A stretch of DNA of 64,000 nt. Source: Phormidesmis sp963710175. Lineage in GTDB: Bacteria > Cyanobacteriota > Cyanobacteriia > Phormidesmidales > Phormidesmidaceae. Position numbers and translations under genes: made by a program. Positions 35,100-41,551 of this stretch are shown in pieces; the first letter of the stretch is position 1; each line of letters starts with the position of its first letter. Location: the NCBI GenBank assembly GCA_963710175.1, contig CAVPZC010000002.1, forward strand, positions 372,001 to 436,000. The letters run 5' to 3'. Under the pieces are notes generated by a model that worked only from the letters and a program-made list of their open reading frames with translations, was not told the origin of the DNA and ran no database searches.

Positions 35100-35303
35100 T
35101 TACTGCTGTCTATTATCTCTTAAGTATTCTGTAATCGCCTCACTCACGTCTTCATCAGCTTTGTAGATCCGTGAGCTGACGTTCTCAGAATGTAATCTGT
35201 TCAGGTAGGCTTGCAGAGCACCCTCGTCATCTCGGTGTGCTAAGACGTAGGCTCGAAGCTCAGATTTAGGCATCGCAGCGAAGTTCGGTTTCGTGCTGCT
35301 CAT
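35100..35303 (-). CDS. DUF6887-type small protein
   Basis: A 67-residue protein from the ATG at 35303. The core (KPNFAAMPKSELRAYVLAHR, DDEGALQAYLNRL) is the recurrent N-terminus of the cyanobacterial DUF6887 family. It is acidic and probably helical. Its start codon overlaps the stop of the upstream 57-codon gene (ATGA overlap), so the two are translated from one message. In other cyanobacteria the same two families occur together, which resembles toxin-antitoxin arrangement, but no activity is known to me. Confidence 0.78.
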   Translation of the reverse strand: MSSTKPNFAAMPKSELRAYVLAHRDDEGALQAYLNRLHSENVSSRIYKADEDVSEAITEYLRDNRQQ

Positions 35304-35473
35304 ACAAACCTCCACTCTCCGTTCGGTTCGATCTTAATATGAATGTTTTCTCTAGCTAAAAGAATCACATTTCCAGTTCGCTTATCTAAAGTTACCAAAT
35401 CGATGGAGCAGTATTTGCTAGTGAGGTCGCAGCAAAGCTGAAAGCATTTCGATGTCTGCGCTGTAGTGTACAT
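35300..35473 (-). CDS. DUF6888-type small protein
   Basis: A 57-codon gene too short for most ORF calls. It begins with ATG (MYTTAQTSKCFQLCCDLTSK) and continues CSIDLVTLDKRTGNVILLA, then ENIHIKIEPNGEWRFV, matching the DUF6888 pattern of a short helix, two cysteines, a beta hairpin with RTGN and the C-terminal NGEW(R/E)F. It overlaps the DUF6887 gene by four bases (stop TGA within ATGA). Both are divergent from acs. Confidence 0.75.
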   Translation of the reverse strand: MYTTAQTSKCFQLCCDLTSKYCSIDLVTLDKRTGNVILLARENIHIKIEPNGEWRFV

Positions 35474-35632
35474 CCAACTCCGCAGCTGCGTTCAAGTGGC
35501 TGACAGACCACCGCACACTTGATAAATAGATTGCTCAATAATATTAAGGAACGCAGCTCTAGTAGGCAAGCTGCGAACAAACGCAGTATGGTTTTGAAAG
35601 GTTTTCCGTAGCGCTTTAAGGCTTAACTTCTC

Positions 35633-37603
35633 ATGTCAGACTCCACCATCGAATCAATCCTGCAAGAGCAGCGGGTGTTTGAGCCCTCCCCAGCGTTTTC
35701 GCAGGCGGCGCTCATCCCCAGCATGGCGGTCTACCAAAAGCTCTATGACGAGGCCGCAGCCGACCCGGCGGCGTTTTGGGCCAAGCTGGCTGAGCAGGAG
35801 CTGGACTGGTTTGAGAAGTGGGATACCGTGCTCGACTGGCAGCCGCCGTTTGCGAAGTGGTTTGTCGGCGGCAAGATCAATATCTCGTATAACTGTCTCG
35901 ACCGGCACCTGACGACGGCGCGGCGCAATAAGGCGGCGCTGATTTGGGAAGGGGAGCCGGGCGATTCGCGGACGCTTACCTATGCGCAGCTGCACCGTGA
36001 AGTGTGTCAGATGGCAAATGTGCTTAAAGGCATGGGGGTGCAGAAGGGCGATCGCGTGGGCCTTTACATGCCAATGATCCCTGAAGCGGCGGTGGCAATG
36101 CTGGCCTGCGCTCGGATTGGCGCGGCCCATACGGTGATTTTTGGCGGGTTTAGTGCGGAGGCTTTGCGCGATCGCCTTAACGACGCCGCAGCCAAAGTAG
36201 TCATCACTGCTGACGGCGGCTTCCGCAAAGACAAGGCTATGGGACTTAAGCCTGCGGTAGATGCAGCGCTAGAGGGCAACGCTGTGTCCTCAGTGACCAA
36301 TGTCTTAGTGGTGCAGCGTACTCAACAAGAGATCGAATGGACGACAGGCCGCGATGTGTGGTGGCACGAGGCTCAGCCCACCGTCTCTGCTGACTGCCCC
36401 GCCGAACCAATGGACAGTGAAGATCTGTTGTTTATCCTCTACACCAGCGGCACCACTGGCAAGCCTAAAGGCGTCGTCCACACCACGGCGGGCTATAACC
36501 TCTACACCCATGTGACCTTTCAGTGGACGTTCGATATCAAAGAAACTGATGTGTACTGGTGCACCGCCGATGTTGGCTGGATTACTGGCCACAGCTACAT
36601 TGTGTACGGTCCGCTTTCTAACGGCGCAACTAGCTTGATGTACGAAGGCGCACCCCGACCCTCCAACCCTGGCTGTACTTGGGACATTGTAGAAAAGCAT
36701 GGGGTGAATATTTTCTACACAGCCCCTACAGCCATTCGCGCCTTTATGAAGATGGGCGATGAATTGCCCAAGGCCCGAGATCTCTCTTCTCTGAGGTTGT
36801 TAGGAACCGTAGGCGAGCCGATTAATCCCGAGGCTTGGATGTGGTATCGCGAGGTGATTGGCGGCAATAACTGCCCGATTGTTGATACCTGGTGGCAAAC
36901 CGAAACCGGTGGATTTATGCTCACGCCGCTGCCTGGAGCTACACCCACCAAACCGGGATCTGCGACCAAACCTTTCCCCGGCATCTTAGCCGATGTGGTT
37001 GATACTGAAGGCAATCCGGTTGGCGCAAATGAGGGCGGCTACCTGGTAATAAAGCACCCCTGGCCCAGCATGATGCGCACGGTATATGGTGACAACGATA
37101 GATTTCGTCGCACCTATTGGGAGCACATTCCGCCTAAGGACGGCAAGTATCTGTACTTTGCCGGGGACGGTGCTCGCAAAGATGCAGACGGCTATTTCTG
37201 GGTGATGGGCCGTACAGATGATGTGCTAAATGTGTCGGGCCATCGCCTGGGCACAATGGAAATTGAGTCGGCGCTGGTATCGCACCCGGCAGTCGCAGAG
37301 GCCGCTGTGGTGGGTCGTAAAGATGACCTGAAAGGCGAAGATGTGTATGCCTTTGTGACGTTGGAAGGCAGGTATACCGCCAGTGATGAACTGAAGGCTG
37401 AGCTAAAGCAGCATGTGGTGAAAGAGATTGGAGCGATCGCCCGACCCAGCGAAATCCAATTTACCGATGCCCTGCCCAAAACCCGCTCCGGCAAAATCAT
37501 CCGCCGCTTTTTGCGCAACTTAGCCAGCGGCGAAGAAGTACTAGGCGATGCAACCACGATGGAAGACCAAAGCGTACTGGAAAAATTGCGTCAAGGTTCT
37601 TGA
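35633..37603 (+). CDS. acs: acetyl-CoA synthetase (AMP-forming)
   Basis: A 656-residue ANL-superfamily ligase, the usual length of Acs. It has the AMP-binding loop LYTSGTTGKPKGVVHT (about 269-284), the acetate-pocket region WCTADVGWITGHSYIVYGPL, DTWWQTETGG, the hinge and C-terminal DGYFWVMGRTDDVLNVSGHR, and the catalytic, acetylatable lysine in TRSGKIIRR (Lys621). It activates acetate with ATP to acetyl-CoA in the cytoplasm. ATG start, likely monocistronic. Confidence 0.96.
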   Translation: MSDSTIESILQEQRVFEPSPAFSQAALIPSMAVYQKLYDEAAADPAAFWAKLAEQELDWFEKWDTVLDWQPPFAKWFVGGKINISYNCLDRHLTTARRNKAALIWEGEPGDSRTLTYAQLHREVCQMANVLKGMGVQKGDRVGLYMPMIPEAAVAMLACARIGAAHTVIFGGFSAEALRDRLNDAAAKVVITADGGFRKDKAMGLKPAVDAALEGNAVSSVTNVLVVQRTQQEIEWTTGRDVWWHEAQPTVSADCPAEPMDSEDLLFILYTSGTTGKPKGVVHTTAGYNLYTHVTFQWTFDIKETDVYWCTADVGWITGHSYIVYGPLSNGATSLMYEGAPRPSNPGCTWDIVEKHGVNIFYTAPTAIRAFMKMGDELPKARDLSSLRLLGTVGEPINPEAWMWYREVIGGNNCPIVDTWWQTETGGFMLTPLPGATPTKPGSATKPFPGILADVVDTEGNPVGANEGGYLVIKHPWPSMMRTVYGDNDRFRRTYWEHIPPKDGKYLYFAGDGARKDADGYFWVMGRTDDVLNVSGHRLGTMEIESALVSHPAVAEAAVVGRKDDLKGEDVYAFVTLEGRYTASDELKAELKQHVVKEIGAIARPSEIQFTDALPKTRSGKIIRRFLRNLASGEEVLGDATTMEDQSVLEKLRQGS

Positions 37604-37716
37604 GGGACTGCAATAATTGCGGCTTTTCAGTACGATCTAGATAAAGCGCGAGCAATCTTGTGATATTTTTCTCAAGATTGACCAAGCAGCCATACGGCGA
37701 AGGTAATTGGTGAACT

Positions 37717-38112
37717 ATGAGCCCTGTGGAACCAGAAATAAATCCTGAAGATGTTGGGCGTCAATTACCTTCTGTGCTCTAGTCTGGGTCATAGAGCTTT
37801 CTGGTTTGTTTCAAAGGAGAAGTCGCTCTCTGTTCCAGGAAGAAGTATCAGCGTCTATACCAACTTTCACGAAAGCTCATGCAAGAGAAGGCAATTCATT
37901 CAGTTTTTGCTGCGAACCTTTGCGAATCCCTGGGCGTTCCAGAACTGTGGCGATACGACCAAGACCGCCTTGGCATAGATGTTTTGCAGGCAGGGCAGTA
38001 TGTTCAATCTGAGGAAAGGTGAGACTTTCCCGGTTGGCATATTATTGAACTCGCTGACAAATATGGCAAGAGCCAGAGAAGTAGGCCAAGGCCGAGCTGT
38101 GAGGGAGCTATA
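37717..38112 (+). pseudogene. remnant of a Uma2-family (PDDEXK-like) gene
   Basis: No intact gene lies between acs and the DUF29 gene, but 37879-38022 encodes ESLGVPELWRYDQDRL and LQAGQYVQSEE, the C-terminal hallmark of Uma2 (DUF820) proteins. A TGA at 38020 then interrupts a frame that continues with DFPGWHIIELADKYGKS, and a +1 shift yields REVGQGRAVREL. An ATG at 37717 opens a 21-codon stub ending at 37782. The gene is broken by at least a nonsense codon and frameshifts, and its 3' end runs into the structured repeat at 38106. Uma2 proteins are a large cyanobacterial family often carried in many degraded copies. Confidence 0.65.
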
Positions 38113-38213
38113 GCTCCTGTCGAGTCGCTTAGGACACTTTTATCGACTGAAACCGTTATCTGACAGCAGGCAACTCGACTTGCAAAGTAAGAATGCATCC
38201 TTACTTTGCTATA
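38106..38213. repeat. ~100-bp structured repeat, copy 2
   Basis: Second copy of the element at 17048. It shares TGTCGAGTYGCTTAGGRCAC, CAGCAGGCAACTCGACT, loop AATGCATC and the flanking GCTATA. The terminal hairpin here is GCAAAGTAAG / CTTACTTTGC (38182-38209), perfectly paired yet different in sequence from copy 1. A 14-bp perfect palindrome GGAGCTATAGCTCC lies at its left edge (38104-38117). It sits at the end of the broken Uma2 gene. Confidence 0.8.
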
Positions 38214-38320
38214 CGCCAACAGGTGCGAAAGCGCTCGGATTTAAAATGAGCGGCGACGGCTGAAGACGGGTTTGGCGGCTGAGGTCAGCTAGAATTTGAG
38301 TACGTTTGGAGTCACTTGAA

Positions 38321-38815
38321 ATGGCCTCTCCCAATTCAGAAGCAGTGCCCGAGGCTGACAGTCTCTACGAGAGCGATTTTTATGCTTGGACGCAGCGACA
38401 GTCTCTACTTTTGCGTAACCAGCAGTGGCAACAGATAGATCTTGTCAACGTGATTGAGGAGATTGAGTCTTTGGGCAAGCAACAAAGGCAAGAGCTGCGA
38501 AGTCGCTTAGCAGTGCTGATAGGTCACCTATTAAAGTGGGAATATCAGCGCGAGAAACGCAGCCGCAGCTGGGTCGCTACTATCAGCATTCAGCGATTGG
38601 ATATCAGCGAACTGAGCGCAGACAACCCAAGCCTCAAGCCCTACCTCAGCGAAGCTTTAGAAACCGCCTATCGCAGAGGGGTAATGCTGGCGATGAGAGA
38701 AACCAACTTACCTCAGAAAACGTTCGCAACTGATGTAGCCTACCCGCTAGAAGCTATTTTGTTAGAAGGATTCTATCCGGGTGAAGCCAGTGAGCTAATT
38801 GAATCTGACTTGTAA
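38321..38815 (+). CDS. DUF29 family protein
   Basis: A 164-residue protein beginning at the ATG at 38321 (a TTG lies five codons upstream). It has the DUF29 pattern: YESDFYAWTQRQSLLLRNQQ, LVNVIEEIESLGKQQRQELR, LLKWEYQREKRSRSW and the tail TDVAYPLEAILLEGFYPG. DUF29 is a helical family very common in cyanobacteria and without known activity. It is convergent with the helicase gene. Confidence 0.9.
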   Translation: MASPNSEAVPEADSLYESDFYAWTQRQSLLLRNQQWQQIDLVNVIEEIESLGKQQRQELRSRLAVLIGHLLKWEYQREKRSRSWVATISIQRLDISELSADNPSLKPYLSEALETAYRRGVMLAMRETNLPQKTFATDVAYPLEAILLEGFYPGEASELIESDL

Positions 38816-38845
38816 TTTCCACCCGGCTTGACTGATCTGCCTACG

Positions 38846-40264
38846 CTACCTGGATGATGAGCGGCGAGGCTGAGCGCTGCTGGAGCGACTTTTGATGACC
38901 GGCTTGGGCGATCGCCCCCCTCCACCCGAACGAGCAGAAGAGCGACCGCGACCGCCGCCACCCGAAGATCTACCGCCGCCGCGTGAATTATTGCGTCCGT
39001 TAGGAATCGGCTCAGGCGGAATCGACAGATCGGGCTCGTAGCCAGCAATCACTTCTTGCGGAATCTGTCGTTTGAGCAGCCGCTCAATGTCTCTGAGCAG
39101 CGATTTTTCATCCACGCAGACCAGAGAAACTGCCTGCCCTTCGTTACCGGCCCGCCCAGTGCGGCCAATTCGGTGCACGTAGTCTTCAGCCACGTTGGGC
39201 AGCTCAAAGTTGACCACATGAGGCAACAGGTCAATATCTAAGCCGCGGGCAGCAATATCGGTTGCGACCAATACCCGCACGTCTCCTGCTTTGAAGGCGG
39301 CTAGTGCCCGAGTGCGAGCGCCCTGACTTTTATTGCCGTGAATCGCAGCGGCAGTCAGGCCGTCTTTTTGCAGATGTTTGGTAAGGCGATTTGCGCCGTG
39401 CTTAGTGCGAGTAAACACCAGCACCTGCTGCCAGTTGCGAGAGCCGATGATAAAGGAGAGCAGCTCGCTTTTGCGATGGCGGTCTACCGGGTACACCACC
39501 TGGTCGACTCCTTCAGCGGTGGCATTGGCACGGGCGACTTCTATGAGTTGGGGCGATCGCAAAAAACTATCGGCCAGCTTTTTGATCGGCTCTGAAAAGG
39601 TCGCTGAAAATAGCAGCGTCTGCCGCTGCTCAGAAACCAGCGTCAAAATCTTACGAATATCGTGGATAAAGCCCATGTCCAACATGCGATCAGCTTCATC
39701 AAGCACCAAAATCTCCACCTGAGACAGGTCAACCGTCCGCTGATTGACATGGTCGAGCAGGCGACCTGGCGTCGCCACCAAAATATCGACACCCTGGCGC
39801 AGCTTGGAGATCTGCGGATTGATCTTTACCCCGCCAAAGATGACCGTTGAGCGCAGCGGCAGGTATTTTCCGTAGGTCGCGACGCTTTCGCCTACCTGAG
39901 CGGCCAGCTCGCGAGTCGGCGTCACAATCAGCGCCCGAATTGAGCGCTGCCCGCCCTGAGTCCCAATCGACCGAGTCTTGAGGATAGGGCCAGATGCCTT
40001 AGCAGCGCGTTTGCCTGCCGGTTGGGCTGTAGCTGTAGCCATCTCCCGGTCAGATTGCGCCGGCAGATTTTCACAAAGTCTTTGCAGCAGCGGTAGCGTA
40101 AAGCCCGCCGTTTTGCCGGTGCCTGTTTGAGCGCTGGCCATTACGTCGCGGCCCTGCAAAATCACTGGAATAGACTGGCGCTGAATGGGCGTAGGTTCGC
40201 TATAGCCCTGCTCGTTAACCGTGCGCAAAAGTTCGGTCCGCAGACCGATAGTATCAAAAGTCAT
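38846..40264 (-). CDS. DEAD-box ATP-dependent RNA helicase
   Basis: A 472-residue SF2 helicase from the ATG at 40264; a longer in-frame opening to 40351 lacks homology. It shows all the motifs: the Q-motif region SEPTPIQRQSIP, ASAQTGTGKTAGF (Walker A), TPTRELAAQ, VLDEADRMLD (DEAD), LFSATFSEP, LVATDIAARGLD and HRIGRTGRAG. The C-terminal 70 residues are Arg/Gly/Ser-rich, an RNA-binding tail typical of RhlE-like cyanobacterial helicases. It likely remodels RNA in ribosome assembly or cold growth. Confidence 0.95.
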   Translation of the reverse strand: MTFDTIGLRTELLRTVNEQGYSEPTPIQRQSIPVILQGRDVMASAQTGTGKTAGFTLPLLQRLCENLPAQSDREMATATAQPAGKRAAKASGPILKTRSIGTQGGQRSIRALIVTPTRELAAQVGESVATYGKYLPLRSTVIFGGVKINPQISKLRQGVDILVATPGRLLDHVNQRTVDLSQVEILVLDEADRMLDMGFIHDIRKILTLVSEQRQTLLFSATFSEPIKKLADSFLRSPQLIEVARANATAEGVDQVVYPVDRHRKSELLSFIIGSRNWQQVLVFTRTKHGANRLTKHLQKDGLTAAAIHGNKSQGARTRALAAFKAGDVRVLVATDIAARGLDIDLLPHVVNFELPNVAEDYVHRIGRTGRAGNEGQAVSLVCVDEKSLLRDIERLLKRQIPQEVIAGYEPDLSIPPEPIPNGRNNSRGGGRSSGGGGRGRSSARSGGGGRSPKPVIKSRSSSAQPRRSSSR

Positions 40265-40487
40265 AAGCTGGAAAAAATTGCTCCTAAGCAATTGTCTGAG
40301 GTGCCCTATCCCAAACGCAGCGCACGGGACTAGCCTAAGAGCAAAATTCACAAAAGGATTTGAAGCATTGCTAGCGATGGCTGGTTAGCCCGCCTGTAAG
40401 CAAAGAGCGCTTCTGGCACTTGCGCAGACTAGATGCGCAGCCAAGGCACCATCCTAACAGAATTTTGAAGGAAAGGCTGCCTTCCCG

Positions 40488-41480
40488 TCAGCCACCTTCC
40501 TGAGCTGCCGTCGACAGACAGCCGTTTAGCCAGGTCACCAAGTCAGCGACGACGACCTCGGCATCGAGATCGTTATGAGGCTCGTGGTAGCTACCCGGAT
40601 AGAGATTGAGCGTTTTATCGGGCGTTTGAATCTGCTGAAAAATTTGACGGCTGCCGGCTGGCGCAATAATCGGATCAGCTTCGCCATGAACCAGCAAAAT
40701 TGGCAACTGTAGCTGGTCAATATGGTCTTTTACCCACCGGATCGTATTGAGGGTTTCGGTGCCCCAGCGCAAGGTGACACAGGAGTGAACAAGCGGGTCG
40801 TCAGCGATTTGCTCAGCCACGTCTGGGCAGCGGGAGAGGCCGCTTTTGTCGAGTCCCATCTGTAGGCTCAGGCGCGGCAAAAGCCCTGAGAGCAGTCGGG
40901 CTAGAACAATCCGCGCCGAGCTAGCGGTGCTGCTAATCAGCTGAATAGGCGGCGCACTGACTACAATGCCTTGAATATTCAACCCCTGAAACTGAGGAGA
41001 CTGAGCGCTGCGCAATACGTAGTCAAGCACGATCAGCCCGCCTAAGCTGTGCCCCATGAGAAATAGAGGTGCGATAGGCTCCTGCTGGCGAACTAACTGT
41101 AGAAAGGCTTGAGTGTTGTGGCGGTACTCTTGCCAACGGTCGATATGGCCTCGCTGCCCTTCGGATTTGCCATGTCCCTGATTGTCAAAGGCAAAAACCG
41201 CATAGCCTGCTGCTGTCAGCGCCTTTACTACGTTTGAGTAGCGCCCCGAATGCTCGCCCAAGCCATGAACTAGTGCTAGCACGCCCAGGATAGGTGGGTC
41301 TGATCCGGATAGGAGCGACCCATTAGCGTCTGAGCCCGTCTCTGAGGCGCTTATGGCATCGCCTGTTAGCACCGCAGGGTACCAGCTTTGATAAAAAAGC
41401 CGGAGAGCGTTCGAACCGCTAAAGGTGCCTTGAGAGGCACCTTTAGCGGCTCCCTGAGAATGGGTTTGGGTCGAGGGCAT
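40488..41480 (-). CDS. alpha/beta hydrolase (monoacylglycerol-lipase-like)
   Basis: A 330-residue serine hydrolase. It has LVHGLGEHSGRYSNVVKAL (oxyanion region), FDNQGHGKSEGQRGHI, the nucleophile elbow FLMGHSLGGLIVLDY, the acid in LVHGEADPIIAPAGSRQ and the catalytic His in YHEPHNDLDA. This pattern is typical of monoacylglycerol-lipase or lysophospholipase-like enzymes. An extra polar stretch (about 40-65, SETGSDANGSLLSG) is inserted before the first motif. A perfect 15-bp inverted repeat lies in its first codons (41416-41449). Confidence 0.88.
   Translation of the reverse strand: MPSTQTHSQGAAKGASQGTFSGSNALRLFYQSWYPAVLTGDAISASETGSDANGSLLSGSDPPILGVLALVHGLGEHSGRYSNVVKALTAAGYAVFAFDNQGHGKSEGQRGHIDRWQEYRHNTQAFLQLVRQQEPIAPLFLMGHSLGGLIVLDYVLRSAQSPQFQGLNIQGIVVSAPPIQLISSTASSARIVLARLLSGLLPRLSLQMGLDKSGLSRCPDVAEQIADDPLVHSCVTLRWGTETLNTIRWVKDHIDQLQLPILLVHGEADPIIAPAGSRQIFQQIQTPDKTLNLYPGSYHEPHNDLDAEVVVADLVTWLNGCLSTAAQEGG
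41416..41449 (-). repeat. perfect 15-bp inverted repeat with TGAG tetraloop
   Basis: CCGCTAAAGGTGCCT, four-base spacer TGAG, AGGCACCTTTAGCGG, all perfectly paired. It lies within codons about 11-22 of the hydrolase and, as RNA, would form a strong hairpin close to the start codon. No T run follows directly. Confidence 0.92.
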
Positions 41481-41551
41481 TGCGGCTAAATCAGGCGGAC
41501 TCTAAGCGGTGCATTTAATTTTGGTGTATCGCAGTTTACCGTCTACTCAAT

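Noticed and set aside
35519..35544. TTGATA ... TAATAT as an acs promoter
   Set aside because: The spacer is only 14 bases, too short for a standard sigma-70-type promoter.
37751..37978. 75-codon forward ORF after acs
   Set aside because: Out of frame with the recognisable Uma2 remnant in the same place; the meaningful frame is the broken one.
41405..41420. GTTCGAACC, like a tRNA T-arm
   Set aside because: No acceptor, D or anticodon stems around it, and it lies in the coding sequence of the hydrolase next to an inverted repeat.
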